This document shows, piece by piece, positions 1 through 14,330 of a stretch of DNA of 64,000 bases; position 1 is the first letter of the stretch; each line of letters opens with the position of its first letter. The position numbers were made by a program, and so were the translations under genes. Under the pieces are notes generated by a model, which saw only the letters and a program-made list of their open reading frames with translations, was not told where the DNA came from and ran no database searches. The stretch is taken from assembly GCF_014839805.1 (NCBI RefSeq), contig NC_051134.1, forward strand, positions 6,789,170 to 6,853,169. The letters are read 5' to 3'. This DNA comes from Manduca sexta. Taxonomy: Eukaryota > Arthropoda > Insecta > Lepidoptera > Sphingidae.

Positions 1-417
1 TTCTCGACAAATAATTTATGTACGTTGTCGAACGTCGAACGGTGTCGATTATTCATATTTATGTTGCGCTAGTGTGGGCACGGGTGAAATATTGAACAGA
101 GGAAATTGCTCTGCACGCCTGAGGTGTTTGGATCTTGGATGCGGTGAGAGTTGCAGCGGGGATTGTTTTATTTAGTGCAATAAATATATTTTATTTGGTG
201 CCATAAGATTTTATTTATTCTTTTGGTATTTTGAAAGCTGGTGGAATAAGACGGTGGATATAAACGTCGATATAGTACTTTGAATCGAATGAACACTAGA
301 AACTTCATACGTCAGCTTTTGTATATTAAAGAAGAAATAATATAAAATGGTGTAAATTCTAATGAGTTTATTATCTCTATCGGCAACTTTTTTACAGATA
401 AAAAAAACAAAAACCCA

Positions 418-522
418 TATCACGCATTTATCCCCGAAGGGGTGTGCAGTGGCGCAACCAGGGCATCCAATTTTCGCCAAGTGTCTTCCGTCCCATGATG
501 TGATAGGGGCCTAGCCTTTATA
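418..522 (-). mobile_element. SINE family A fragment (tail half)
   Basis: Contains TTTATCCCCGAAGGGGTG, TTTTCGCCAAGTG and CCCATGATGTGATAGGGGCC, matching the 3' half of family A. Confidence 0.75.
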
Positions 523-2127
523 TACATAAAGGTACACATAAAACTTATATTCATATAGGAAGATATTAGAAATTCTAGAAGCATACTTAAACTGTCAAAC
601 CGATGACGCTCTATAATTTGTAATGAACGTAATATCATATTTGCTATCACTATTTTCTAGTGGAAATGATGGAAAAGTATGTCGAGTGCCATATTTAAAT
701 ATCTACATAACTTCTTAAGAATCAGTCGTAACCAACGTTATCTATCAAAAAGGAAAGATATTATTAAAAAGCACTCGCTAACCGCTTAAAGTAAGACCCA
801 CGCCGCTACACCCGCTGTATTGTTTCGTAATGTTAGTGCTTAACTGAAATTTTCAAGTTAATCGTCTGCAAGAGTAATTGTGCGAGATATTTGCGTCAAA
901 TCATATACATTAGACGTTTTTAATGGCTTGTAATGACAGCTTTATTGATATGTTCGTTGGTTTAGTTTATTCAGGTCAGGCGTTAGTTATTCAGATAGCG
1001 GAAAAACCTGACTAAGAATTATAATAGGTAACTTAAAGGGAATACCGTTTAACAGTGTTTATGCTTGCTACCTTGTCTGGTTGTTTCTTTTGAATATTAC
1101 CTCTGATAGTTGACGTTCTTTAATATATTGGCATCTTTGGTTTAACCATGTTTTATATAATTAAATGACAATCGTAAAACAGATTTGAATATGTGTACAT
1201 TATAGATTTTTGAATCTACGACTAAAACCCTTGTTAAGATCCTAGAACGCCTAAGATTGATGCCCAATAAATCCGAAAAGTCGTCTCGGCTGTCAATATG
1301 ACTCTTTTTCTTATGTGTTTTGAGACCCCATATTCAACGTCTCAGGGTAACCACAATGCCATGCAATACTTCCTAATTTTAATCTTTATATTGCATTGCT
1401 AATGATTCGAGTCAGCGAGTATAATTTGCGACCTACTAATTTAATATTCAAATGGCAAGTAAGTCTAAAATTACTGACACCGGACTCCATTAACCAATTA
1501 GCAGCAAACCTAACGAGACTTAATATCAAATTATGACTCCAATCAATATAATATCCATCATGATAGTGAGTAGGCGTCCTTTGTCCCAGACCTCACATGC
1601 TGTAAATAGCTATTATTAATCTCATCCTTTGTGGACCGGCACATCAATTACGCGATGACAACACAGGGCAACTTAGTCCGTAAATCTTGTGAACAAATGT
1701 AAATAAGAATCATTGTTGAGGGTAGTCGGGGTTTTATGTATACTGGTATGTTTTCATTACATGGTTATTATGTATTTTGATACTTTAATAAGTAGTTAAT
1801 ATTAGTGTCTAACCTAAGCGAATTCGTGTTAGTAGTTAGTTTTGGTAGTCTTTAATTTTTTTCTACTTCAAAAGTAGACCAGCAAAAAGATCTCATCATG
1901 AACTGACTTTATTTCGACTAATAATTGTATAGGTACATACTAAAGAGAACTCAACGATTGTCCGCGTTCGGAATATTTGACTAACTTGAAGTTCCACCAC
2001 TTCAAGTAAGTCATGAGTCTACTAATGAATTTTAAAATAACACTATTTTTACGGACGGACAATATTTAAAAAAATAGTTGTATACAAAATACAATTATAC
2101 ATAATTTGAATAATTGTAACACATTGG
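523..2127. other. Intergenic, nothing recognised
   Basis: AT-rich sequence with no supported ORF, RNA or repeat family. Confidence 0.5.
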
Positions 2128-2312
2128 TAGATATTGTAACTTTGACTTTTCGGATGACCAACACCAGGACCGCCCCGTGGCAATGAAGGCTGCAGTCTTC
2201 GAAACGTCGGGAGAACATTAAAATATCTAAACCGTGATAAAATTCGTAAAATTAGTTTCACTTTAATATCTAACATTCGCGTAAACATAAGAAACTATTA
2301 TACAAATGAACA
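2128..2312 (+). repeat. Family G repeat
   Basis: GTAGATATTGTAACTTTGAC, CGGATGACCAAC, GTCTTCGAAACGTCGGGAGA, ACCGTGATAAAATTCG, AACATTCGCGTAAACATAAG. The same order recurs at 51846, with shorter pieces at 4795 and 20262. Confidence 0.65.
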
Positions 2313-3130
2313 ATCAATATCTATGTCATATTCATAAGCAAACTACATTTCACATTGGATGGCAAGTCAAGTGCTAAGAATACGTTAACTCAATTTTTCT
2401 AGCCCAGTGACAGCGAGTCGACTGCCGTAAATCGCGCCAACTATCGCCCGATCGGACAGCGGGCCTGTTGAAATGAATATTCCTGATAAATCACGCTATA
2501 TCGGCCACTGTGCGCGGGCGGCGCATAAATTGTCGAGTTGTCGACCTTTATTTATTGTTTGTACATGTGTTTTTATTGAGGATAGAGGTGGTACTAAATA
2601 TGTTTTGTGAGCGTTTGTATTTTTGAATTGTTTTTTTTTTATTTATTTATTGACAAATGATAGCATTTACATAATATCGGTTAATACATTTGAGTTAGGA
2701 TGCGCATTAAGTTTAAATCTTGTATCGCGTATCCTTTACAAATCTGTTACAATAATTCAATTTGTCAGACTCTAATTCGAAGTCTTAAGCTTAAAAAAAA
2801 TAATAATTATAACAGTATAAATCTCTATAATACAGTATATATATTATGAATGTGGTCCTGAATTTTGTGGTTCGTTATTATACTGTAAATGTTGGTCTAC
2901 ATACGACTCTGTTTGGACCACTTCTTTGCTGGGTAAACCAGGGACTTCTAAAGATCAACTTTCATGTCAGTAAATAATTATATGATAGTCAATTTACTTT
3001 GGTGTAATGAACTCTTTAATAAATAAATTAAAGTAAATGTAAAGCTTCGTTAAATGCTAACTTAAATAAAACTATGAGTTTAATAATATGGAATTTCATA
3101 TTTAAGGGTAAAGAAACTTACAAGTTTATT
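2313..3130. other. Intergenic, with one CpG-rich patch
   Basis: About 2401-2545 is much richer in CG dinucleotides (CGCGCCAACTATCGCCCGAT, GCGCGGGCGGCGC) than its surroundings. The rest is AT-rich. No gene seen. Confidence 0.45.
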
Positions 3131-3345
3131 TGTAGACTAGCTTTTGCTGGCGGCTTCGCCCGCGTGAACGAGTTTTCCGGGATAAAAGTCTTGCTGTATA
3201 TTTCTCCGGGATAGAAAGTAGCCTATAATCTTAAACAATCTCCGTATCAAATTTTATAAAAATCCGTTGAGTAAATTTCGAGAAAATCGATAACATACAG
3301 ACAGACAGAAAAGAGGACTTTGTTTGAAAATATGTATAGATACAA
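3131..3345 (+). repeat. Retroposon 3' end, family F
   Basis: CTAGCTTTTGCTGGCGGCTT, CGCCCGCGTG, AAAATCCGTTGAGTAAATTT and ACAGACAGACAG are the stock phrases of a very common lepidopteran retroposon. Confidence 0.7.
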
Positions 3346-4794
3346 AAAAAACGGATTATTTTCATTCTTCACTAATCTCTAAAATAAATTATAAATTCGA
3401 CTCCTCATCTCTCTCTGTTCGAGGATACAACAGTATATCTCATAGTTAGACGTCGGTTATTATGTCTCGCTGAGTATGATTTTATTCTAATGCCGTATGT
3501 AAAACAAGACACGTAATTGGTACCTGACATTGTCAAGACAACTTCCCATATAATTTTAAGGAGATTGTGGTAATGCGTGTTTATTTATGACGTGGAGTTG
3601 TGGCGCGGGAAAGTTTTGTCCGGCTCGAAGGACCAATTTAATGTTTTCATATGCTAATATTAAAGTGAATGTGGGATGATGTTTGTAAGTGAATTAGATA
3701 AATCATTGAATGCGTTTGATTTTTTGCTTATATAGGAGTAATGGCTTGATTAAAATATTAAGTTATTGATTTTATCCCGCAAAAGTGCACAGTAAAATAT
3801 TTATTTTCATTAGGGCAAAGCACAACAATTAGCAAGACACATTTTTAAAATGAGTTTTAGTGTTAACTCTAAGGGAACAACGTCTTAATATATCATTCTA
3901 TGTTAATGCATGCACTACGGTATTGTAGTTATGAAAGAAATACTACATTAAACTACAGTCATAATACTAAAAGATATATTAGTCCTAATGAATAGTAAAC
4001 AAACTCAAATTAAAGTCAACCTGGAAATAGTCTATACATTGCTGCTTGGCTAGAAAGACAATCAAACTGGGAGTACCTGGCCAATCATAATCCTGCATAT
4101 AAGATGACGAGAGCTACCACCTTCCAGATCCTAATGTGTATTTTAAAATAAATATTTTTTTTAATAAAAAAATTTCCATAAAATCTATTTTCACACTCAT
4201 CATTTAAGAATATGGTGATTGGAATTAATTAACAGTATTAATATAATAAAAAGACAACAAAATACCACATGACACATTGTCGTAACAACTCGTGTTGTGT
4301 TGGTAGATTTACAACAGTAATAAATCAAGTTGTGATGCAGCGACAGGTGTGCACAGCGGAAAGCTGTAAATGATGCTCAGCGGCACAAAACAGTGTAAGT
4401 ATATTCTCTAATAAATCTGTTACGGATAAATATTAGTCTAACTCTGAAATTAATGGACCATTAGGATTTAAATAGTGTTACACTGTTGTTGTATGACATG
4501 ATTGATCCGCGCATGCGTACAGTTGCTTTCATGCGAAGGTTGGATATCATGATCTGATTAGCGTGTATTTTGTCAGCTCTAGTGGTGCATTGATTATTTT
4601 TATTAAGAGGTAGCGGTTTTAATATTATAACTAGTTGACCCGACAGACGTTGTCCCATCTTAACTATGAATTTGCAGCGCGCATTCTGTCAATCGCTGAC
4701 AGTTATTTCAAAACAATTGACAGTTATATAAAATTTATATTTTCGTTAAGTTTTCTTAAATTTTTATACCATTTTTAAAAATTTAGTTTTTGGT
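3346..4794. other. Intergenic, nothing recognised
   Basis: AT-rich with many short homopolymer runs; no supported feature. Confidence 0.5.
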
Positions 4795-4890
4795 GATCAA
4801 AATTATAATATAAAAACCGCGATAAATCCGCAAAATACTTTTATTTTAATGTTTAACATTCGTGTAAACATAAGAAATCATTATGAGGTA
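4795..4890 (+). repeat. Family G fragment
   Basis: AACCGCGATAAATCCGC and AACATTCGTGTAAACATAAG match the 3' part of the copy at 2128. Confidence 0.6.
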
Positions 4891-6972
4891 GCGGGTTCGA
4901 TGTCTATAATTTATTTATTTAATATTAGTAAAGCCTCACCAACTAGAAATACATACAAAGCTTTAACATTGTGTGGATAATACATAAAACATTTAAGTGT
5001 ATGCTTCGAAGTTATAGATAAGTCCAACATTATTTAAAAAAATTGCAATTTTATCAATATACACATTATGCAATGACATGGAAATAGTATGACATCATTT
5101 TAGATTTATATATGGATTTCTTAAACTAAATTTCTGACACAGATAACCTATTATATCTCTTTTACAAAAATCTAAAGCGACAATAACTTCCAGGAAGTAA
5201 CTTCCCCAGATAATATTTATCTCGCCGAGCCCCATTACCACAAAAAGAAATATCACACTTACACACTTTGTCACGCTTGATTTATATTCCAGTATACCAA
5301 TAATTTCAACTGATCATGTTGTTTATTGGCCTGATTTGAATCATACCAAATTAATCTTTAAGACGATAACAATAGGGCATTGTATGCTATAAATATACAA
5401 ACGGATGTACTATTGTCACAACATCAGGCCATTATTTACGAGTTTACGGTTCATAATCTTGGGCCATAAATTGTTTTTGAAATCTATAAGATTATTTTTT
5501 ATGATATATAGCAAATAAAGCGTGGAAAACCCTAGAACAAAAGAATCAGCTGTTGGGAAAACCCAGTTATTTATCGATTATAATATATGGTGTTGTAAAT
5601 TAACATAATCTATTTCATTATTAATATCTTTCATAAATCATGATACAGAGTTCATTTTGAATGTATTATTTTAATTCTACAATGAAATTTCGAGAATTTT
5701 ATATGCGGCTTATTCGTAATATGTAAATTACGTCAGATTTTATATTGATATGATTTTTATCCATTTAAGGCAGACTACGGTCTTGCTATGCTAACATCCA
5801 TTAAATCAGGAAATAACATTCAGTAACAGTACATAAAACCTTATAGCTATAGTCTGTATCGTGAAAAACTCTTCTACCTTGTAAATATATAAAAATACCA
5901 TTGCTACAAACCTACTTGAAGCCGGCAGACAGGCGTGAGCGACGAGCGTTGGCTTAAGCATGAAAGTACCGCAGAACGGGAGATAAATCATAAAGAAACA
6001 CAATGAGCAGTTACCACGCGGAGATTACGGCTTCCAATGAGTTATTTGCAACTTTCAACGCTCTGTATTTATCGAGGTATAGGTACGTTTCGTTGGTTGT
6101 TGTAAACTGATTTTACTAGAGCTATTTTTCATTGAATGGTGATTAGTTGAAATCATTTTGAAATTAAATGAAATATTTTATTTAAACCTGTGAAATGAAA
6201 TTTACATTACATTTTAGATTCCTTCAATATTAACTCTACCACCAGTTCGGAAAGCATTTCTCATCAGAGAAGAACCGGCAACTGTGGTGTTGCTTTTTTC
6301 AGTGTAAAGTATAAATTCCAGTACATAATACAGAAAAAAATGTCATTTAGATCAGTTCATTCAAAGGCTCGAAAAGTAAGTAATAAATGAATTTAAAATT
6401 TCCATACGAGTGCACAACCCTCTCAGGAATCATGAAATATAATACTTATAACCCTAGTACTTAGAAATAGTAAACGAAATGGACAGAACAGTCCACACAA
6501 GCAGCACCCCTTCACGAATATGACGCATGTGCCAGCCATGTTTACGTAGTCACAAAAGAAATATATGAACAATTTTTAAAGTAATACTCTGTTTAAATCT
6601 TCACACTCAAAACCGAAGCTATTATGTCGTCAATCTTTGAAAGAGCTGCCGCGAGTCTAAAACATACATCATGCACAAGATAAGCCACTGTTATCCCGGC
6701 AGTTGACTTCGACTAAGTCAGACTTGAGTACAGAAGTTAGTATTATGTAGAACGAAAGCTGCTGTCGCCAGGTTTTACCTTAAGCTAGTTCAGAGATAAC
6801 AACGAGTCAACCATCGGCGATATGGATTATAACTAATATTTATAATCATTATTTATTGCAGTATTATAATTAATAATTGATGTATTATAGATCGCTATTA
6901 AGTTCCAACTGTGCTGTAACAGTTCCCATGCCAAAATTACTGATAAGATACTTTTATTAACATTCTCACATA
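4891..6972. other. Intergenic, nothing recognised
   Basis: No repeat family or coding signal seen; all open frames are short. Confidence 0.5.
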
Positions 6973-7163
6973 CAACATTTCTGAGTGTAATAAATAAACA
7001 AGGAAGGACGTTTTGTTACTGATTGTTCCTAAAGACCTCAGATTGTACTTTTATGTCACTTTATCCCATAGGTCAACATTTTTGAGTGACAATAGCAAAC
7101 AAGAAAGGACGTTTTGTTACCGTTTGTTCCTAAGGACCTTAGTTTGATTTGTAGTTCTTCATG
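6973..7163 (+). repeat. Imperfect tandem duplication, period 101 bp
   Basis: CAACATTTCTGAGTG at 6973 and CAACATTTTTGAGTG at 7074. Each is followed by a GGACGTTTTGTTAC(T/C) block and a TGTTCCTAA(A/G)GACCT block. Confidence 0.8.
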
Positions 7164-7164
7164 C

Positions 7165-7421
7165 TGGTGGTAGAATATACTTTATATCCGCCTGGATAAT
7201 GACCACCGTACACAAGGTGTTAAATTCCACCATTTTGGTTGGTCCACGTAAGTGTGTCGCATTTCGAGATCAGCCTGTGTATACCCGGTTCATAGGCCGG
7301 CATAATTGTGTCGACTGTCGAGGGGTAATCATCTCTCGTCGGTCGACATTCTATTGGACCCCGCTCCACTTACCATCAGGTACAGTGGGGTCATATTACC
7401 GTGTGCGTATAAAAAAAAAAA
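7165..7421 (+). repeat. Unclassified SINE-like repeat, family B, copy 1
   Basis: About 255 bp, starting TGGTGGTAGAATATAC and ending in an A-run. Shared blocks: CCGTACACAAGGTGTTAAA, AGTGTGTCGC, GGCATAATTGTGTCGACTG, GGTAATCATCTCTCGTC and CACTTACCATCAGG. A weak box-B-like GGTTC occurs but no clear tRNA head. Confidence 0.75.
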
Positions 7422-10400
7422 CTTACTGAAGGCCGATGGACAAATAGTAAATCGTTCCGGTTCTTTATTAATGAGAGCAGCGCTAGAGACAGCTAACTTG
7501 TTACCTAAGAAAACATATAATATTTGACAAAATAAAATAGCTTCCATTAATATCCTAATACGACTTAATTATGCTATCATCGCTAAAGAACTTCCTAAGA
7601 TATCAAAATATATTTAATCGTAATAAATATATTACGGATAGCAAATAAAATAAATGCATTTTTACTTGATTTATGGCTGTATTTCACGCAATGTTCCAGA
7701 ACGCAGACTACCTGTTAATGGACCTTGAGATAAGTAAAACCTTAATCTTAGCAAACTAGGCATTATAAATTGATAAACAATTGGAAATGTTGCACAACAT
7801 TGCGTCATGTCTGTTACTGTATGGGAATGACATCCTATCGGCAGATTTATCGCTAGGATATGTCATTTCTACACATGAAGGTGGACCCTGGCACCTAGGC
7901 CGGGATAATCGCCAAGCGGAATGTCATTACTATATACCTTTTTGTTTTTTATTGACAAAAATGAAGGTGGAGAGGTGTCTTGGCAGCAGCTCCAAGTTAT
8001 CATCCCTCCATCATCTGGATTAAGATCAGTACAATTACATTAACAATCCTCTAAACCGACCAATACTCGGCTTTGTCAAAATTAACGACTTAACAACAAA
8101 ACTCGTTGGGATTAAACTAAGCGTAATTGTGAGTTTTTACTTGTAACAGAATAGTGAGCATTCGCCGTTTTATATATGATCGAACCGCACTTCGAACACA
8201 ATGCTCGGTATTTTGTTACAACCTAATTTTAAAATCCCGAGCGTATTGGTACATTTTATCGACCATAAACACTTGAGCATGAGCGGCTCGGAGTGATGTG
8301 TGGTTCAACGTTTCAACAAAGGATAAACGCAAAATAGAAAGAAATGTTACAGATTAATTCTGACTCGTCTTAAGCATTACATCGAACGCAGCGACGAACA
8401 TTCGCAGCAATGATACATAACATGAAAATCTTTTTAGAAACTGAGCTTTCGCTTGTATTGTATCATTTTTAATGTATTATTACATCGTACTGCTCTAGTT
8501 AATGATCTAGTCTATACTTACCTTTAGATTTTTTTAACGATTCACGGTAGTCTGCGCTCGGCGTTACCTAGATTCCTGAACATTGCAGTCTGCATACTAA
8601 TAGCATAATTATCGCCAACGCAAACAGCGCCACATTTATCTTTGTGTTGCCGACGCTACCGACGTGTGCGAAGAAATAACACGTAGTGCAACTTAGGGAT
8701 TAAAATATTTATATTTGCATTAAAATAAAGGCGGATATTTTGTTAACAGAGAACTTTATAAGTGCATCATTTTATAGTTCTTATTGCAATCTATAGTTTG
8801 TAACCTGAATTTGAAGGAGTTTTTTCAACATCACGTCAATTCGATATAACATAGAGATGCCCGTAATAAGCCTAGCCCGTGATCAATATGCAAACTAAAT
8901 GGTATAATATTGTTAGGGCGGAAATATTCTTGTGAGGGTATTTGGGACACATTGGCCAAAACAATGAGCGTTTGACAAACTGAGGCAGTTGGTTATTGAC
9001 AAGTATAAGTCGGTTGGTTGGTGAAATGTTAGTAAAAGTATTTCTGTAGTCAGTGATAGTTCTTTATATTTGAATCAAAATCACTTCAGTTCCTAACAAT
9101 ATTATTATATCGTGGTAATCACAGCGCACGTTTCCTCAATATTTTTCATCACCGTTTACTCGCGCGGTAAATAACACGTTCGAAAGTCGTGTTGTCGGAT
9201 CTACAACATTCAAGATTCGAATATTTCGTCGATAAATTAACACGATAAAAAACATAACGGAAGTGTATGATTAAGTTGACGGTATAAAAAGTTTATTAAA
9301 TTCGTGAGTGACATTTCCTTCCGGCGCGTTACAGTGTCTCGCAAGATCCGGCCGGCGTCACGACGGCGACTAGTCGCAACGAATTTGTATACCCTTTTCT
9401 ATACTGGATGACGAGCCGAGAAGGCATCCTTCTTATGGTAACCGTCACGAACCTGTACCACCACTAGTGCACGAGCGGTGTTACCAACAATAGAAACTTT
9501 AAATTTATTTATTATAATAAATACATCAACATATTCAACAGTCTAATTCACTTTACACGGACTAAACAACTAATACATGCACCAAAATAATTAAATATTA
9601 TGTCAACAACATTACTTAAGAAAACTGCGTAGCTTAACCGCAAGTAACAGAGGTATACAATAAATATTATAAATTAAGAAATCACTGCACTGTGTCATTC
9701 TGAGACAGTCGATATTGTCTCATAATGCCCACTGCAATGTCCTGAGATGTAACCAGCTTACCATTTAACTCTAAAATTACATTTCATAGCGGCGAATTGA
9801 CCAATTTTCCTCAGGCGAACAATATCAGATCTTGCTTGATATACGAGGAGGTGCCTCGGGGTAACCCTACCACGTTTAATTGCACCTCGAGTGATATACG
9901 ATTGAGATGTGCTAACAGGCGATGCAGATATTGTCGGCTTATACCCTCCAGCCTTATGATTGTATTGTTTTGAATTGTAGTTCTGATAGATATGTTATTA
10001 TTGTATTGCATAATTTTCTAAAGATTTATGATTTGTAGGTTTATATAGATACTGTCATTAGAAATGTGGATACGTTATAAAAGAATTGGGAAATTAGAAG
10101 GAAGATGTGATTCATTACATTTCGTGTTATCTCTACGCTCCCATTGCGTACTTACCAATACTTACTAAAATCATATTAATAATACTTACTTTCAATTTTC
10201 GAGATAATTAACTGCGCAATATGAAGAGATGTATTACATTGTTCTGTTACCATCTAGCCCTCGTAGATCAAAAAAATAATTCTAAATACAAGAAATACAA
10301 ATATTTAAGAATACAAAAGTGTTTTAGGTATTCATAAAATACACTTAAAAAATATATATTTTTAAGTGTATATAAGAAATATTTTAAATTGATATCTACA

Positions 10401-10982
10401 ACTAGGTAATTGAGATTTTTTAACCAAAATCTAGTAACAGTATTCCAATCCCATCTCTTTCAGCGAGTCTACCAGTATAGCACGGCGGCACTCGCCCAGT
10501 TGGCATAATATCAGACTGTGGTAATTTATCGCACATGGAAGACGTAAATCAAAGCGCCGGCGCACGTCCTCGTAAATCCAATAATATTATCCTGTGCCGT
10601 TGGGCAGGGGCGGAGTAAGGGTTGCGTGGGTCTCTCCCCCGTGACCGCGGCAAAGTTGATGTAAGATTTTTATAATGTGATAGCATCAATATTAAGTTTA
10701 ATATAAAATTTAGTTGACGTTTCGATTTGTTTGTCATCTGGATTTACCTCGGTATTTAACAGTTACTTAACTAATGATTAGTTTTGCAAATTGACAGTAT
10801 TGTGATCATACGGCCAGTTGAAACGTTTGTGGGAAAATAAACAAAGCAGTGCATCTCAAATAGACTATTAGATACAACGTTTAAAAATCTACACGTTTTG
10901 CCAAACCTACGATTTGAACACAAAACCTTTCGGTCCACAGCCCTCGTACGGTGCCATTGCATCAAGAAAGTAACAATTACAT
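7422..10982. other. Intergenic, nothing recognised
   Basis: Mostly AT-rich. A GC-richer stretch around 9320-9480 (CCGGCCGGCGTCACGACGGC) is not open in any convincing frame. Confidence 0.45.
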
Positions 10983-11185
10983 TCATCATCATCAGCCGTA
11001 GGATATCCAGTGCTGAACATGGGCTTCCCCCAAAGACTTTCAGATCGACCTATTAAAAGCGGCCAGCATTCAGCGACCTCCTGCGATTATTATGTCACAA
11101 TTAAATCGAATAAATAAAATAAACGTTCCCCAAACTTCAGTACGTGCCCGGGCCATGCCATTTGGGCCAGGCGATAATTTCCCAG
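10983..11185 (-). mobile_element. RTE-type LINE 3' fragment with (GAT)n tail
   Basis: On the - strand it reads NRSESLGEAHVQHWISYG then a stop and a GATGATGATG tail. This is the C-terminus and 3' end of the same LINE type as at 33209. Upstream pieces of the GPGHVLK type are interrupted by AT-rich sequence. Confidence 0.7.
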
Positions 11186-12204
11186 TAACTGCGAGCTCTG
11201 ATGGCGTCTCACGGTGGTTAAGATTATGTGCTTTATGGCGTAGATATCAGTTAACTTTCTGATAAACTCTTTGAAGTCGTTTCAGATATTTTTTAACATA
11301 AACATTATGGTATCGACGCGGTGACGGGATGTGTTCCGGGTAGTTTTATCTAGTGTGGCTGAGATTTATCGCCGCATTGGTTTTTGAAGTTAGGTTGCCT
11401 GGTCAGGTTTGTTCTTAGGTAATACTTTAAGTGGTTTTTCATTTATAAAACTATTAATGGGATCTTACTTTCTGTATGTTATGATAAAGTACGGAATTAA
11501 ATATAGCTTGTAATGATAAAATCAAAAGTTATACTTCAGAAGATAAAGAGAGTGGTAGGTTGAAAAATATTTAACTATCGTTGAAGACATAACTTAAAAT
11601 TCGATGTGACTATACTATCAGCCTCTCTACCTATCTTTGCAATAACCAGCCTGTTATATAAATAACAATCGACATAACGAAATGAAATTGGAAAAATCTT
11701 CAATAAAGTCTCAAAATTCCCATTTCACATCCTCATAAACCTAAAAAAACACGTTACCATGATTCAAAACACTTACCTTATCAAAAGCCAGAATATAACC
11801 ATATCGGCTGTACGACAATTGTTATTAACCAAACCGACGTAGGAGGCCGCTCAATCCGCATACACACTGTAACACAGCGCCTTCTGTGTCGACATTTCGA
11901 AGCTAAATTAACACGTATATCCACAATTGGAATACACAGAGTCGCATCAACTATTACGGTCCGACCTTCAATAATACTCCGGAGCATCAATGCACATGCA
12001 ATGTTCTTGCTATTTGGCTATCTGTAAGTGCTGCTTTAAGCGCGTCATGAAGATACGGTATCTATATGACTCTATCGTAGCGCAATGTGGGAAGAAATGT
12101 TTTTGTAATGCGTGGATATTGTTCTTGTCATGTCTTCCTGTGATTTTATTTTATTTGTGACAGCTATGGTTTTTGTTTATGAAAATGTATGTTGTAATCT
12201 TGCT
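11186..12204. other. Intergenic, nothing recognised
   Basis: No supported feature. Confidence 0.5.
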
Positions 12205-12454
12205 TGTGGTAGGATATACTTTATATATGTCTGGATAGCGACGGTTCACAAGGTGTTAAAACCCGCTTTAGTGGGCTACATAAGTGTGTCGCGTTCTAGG
12301 ATCAGCCTGTATATATCCGGTTCCAACAGGCCGGCATAATTGTGTCGACTGCCGAGGGTTAATCATCTCTTGTCAGTCGACATTCTATTGTACCCCACTC
12401 TATTTACCATCACGTGTACGGAGGTCACTTTGCCGTGCTAGCATAATATAAAAT
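12205..12454 (+). repeat. Family B repeat, copy 2
   Basis: Same order of blocks as copy 1, including GGCATAATTGTGTCGACTG, TCAGTCGACATTCTATTG and TTTACCATCACG, with an A-rich end. Confidence 0.75.
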
Positions 12455-14149
12455 AGTTAATTTATCATTAGAAAAGATATGGTATGACTTGAATAATTAT
12501 TTTAGGTTAAGTTATTACAAGGTTAGTTTTTTGTATTTTTTATGGAAAGTAATATTACTGGAGGCCAATACGCTGTTTCTTCCCAACCCTTATTTTTACT
12601 CATAAATATTTAGTAATACTTATTATATTAATTTGGATTGTCAGTTTATGAGAGGACTGAACACTTAATTATCCTTAAATCATGACTTCTTGTCTTTTAA
12701 AGAGAAAGTATTGTCCGGAATTATATGACATTTATTAATTAAAACATTTGAGCATCTACAATTGACACATACAAGCTGATACCGCAAAACTAAATACGAA
12801 AAGAGCATTCCAATTTTCTCCAGCAATCTATTTACGTTAAGAATATATTCATAACTTCATACAAAAACAAATCATTTGAAATAGCACTACGAAGCACAAA
12901 GACGTATAATAAAAAATATGAAACACGACAACGCTAAGCAAACAAAAAGGCTCGCAAAACTTGCCACATAAAGGGAAAAATTATTACGCTTTCAACGGCA
13001 CATTTAAGCGAAACATATTTCAAAAGTTTCAGCGTATTAAGCAACATTTATTTTGGCAGTCACTTGGCTATTACGCCGCTGGAACGAGTGAGCCTCGGGT
13101 TATGAATAACTTGGCCCCTACCGCTTGTGTGGTGCGACTTGACATGCTTCTATGGACACGGAACTATTAATTAAAACATAAAATCTACTTTCATTGGGAG
13201 AGATACTGGTGGCAGATCTCTCATTTGTGAGTCCGCCTGGGGAGGTACCACCGTAATATCTATTTCTGCCACCAAGCAGCAATGGTGAGCAAAGATGAAT
13301 AGTTTTAGAACAATAGTTTTAGAACAAGGATTGCTTTATAATGAGTAAATTTCTTATCTTGTTCCTTAATTTATTTCATTCTTGGTGTCACTCCCTACTC
13401 AACAGGACACATCTCTCCTTACATCTTGATTTTTAAGCCTAGATATCTTAGAGGAAGCTTGGGGAAATTTATTAGACCGAGCTCGGTTCATTCAATTTCT
13501 CCAAGCCTAATTCATTGTACCAGTATTACACTAACTAGTATAATCAGCAACAATTATTTTAATAATTTCAAAAATAATAAAAACTCCTAATCTCTTTTCT
13601 CCGAGACTATAATAGTCCACGGAGTTTCCTCGTACTAAAACCAGTAGTAGTTCCACTATCACGCAGTTATTGCTGAACACTATAAGTACTATCTTGGTAC
13701 CACAGCGGGTCGAAGCCAGCTTTTTATTATTTACAGTTGGCCCCACTTTATTTAAGTATGAACATTTTCTTGAAAATTATGCTTGCACTTTATCATCACG
13801 AGACAATGGAGTTATTGGGACTTGGCTCAGTATTACTTGTGGGATTTATCGTATGTTCCTTTATTGCCTACATGTTTGTGGGAATGTCGGTTTCTGTTTT
13901 TTAAGAACTATAGAAACTCTAACTATATGTATCGACCATATGAAATAACTATGCATAAATATTTGTATCTGAATTGGCTATAATATGACAATCTAAATAT
14001 AATCGCATTGGGTGTGACTCCTGTAAAATTATATTTCATAAATAAATAAATAAGAAAAGCAAGTGAGTCAATGTGATTACTTTAGACTGAGAGTAAGATC
14101 TTTGATCAGACGGTATATAATTAAAGAATGCTAAGCCGTTAGTTCTACG
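12455..14149. other. Intergenic; family E fragment only
   Basis: Apart from 13204-13290 nothing is recognised. A 41-codon hydrophobic reading frame at 13779-13904 is too weak to call. Confidence 0.45.
13204..13290 (+). repeat. Family E fragment
   Basis: ACTGGTGGCAGATCTCTCAT, GAGTCCGCCTGGGGAGGTAC, TATTTCTGCCACCAAGCAGC. Confidence 0.68.
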
Positions 14150-14330
14150 CTTGATCTCTCTCCGGTCATGTCGGATTACCGTCTCATCGGACTATGAGAG
14201 TGAAGGAACTGATAGTGCACCTGAGTATTACGCACACACTTGTGCACTATAATATGTCTTGAATACTTGGTTAGTCTCCGTTGAGATTCGTTGCCTTGGC
14301 CGAAATTTAGTTAGGAAGGAATCAAAGAAG
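14150..14330 (+). mobile_element. SINE family C fragment
   Basis: Contains CTCTCTCCGGTCATGTCGGA, TACCGTCTCATCGGACTATG and ACACTTGTGCACTATAATAT, the 3' part of family C. Confidence 0.7.

Noticed and set aside
13779..13904. 41-codon hydrophobic reading frame (MLALYHHETMELLGLGS...)
   Set aside because: It looks like a membrane segment, but it is short, isolated and without homologue that I recognise; chance AT-rich frames are often hydrophobic.
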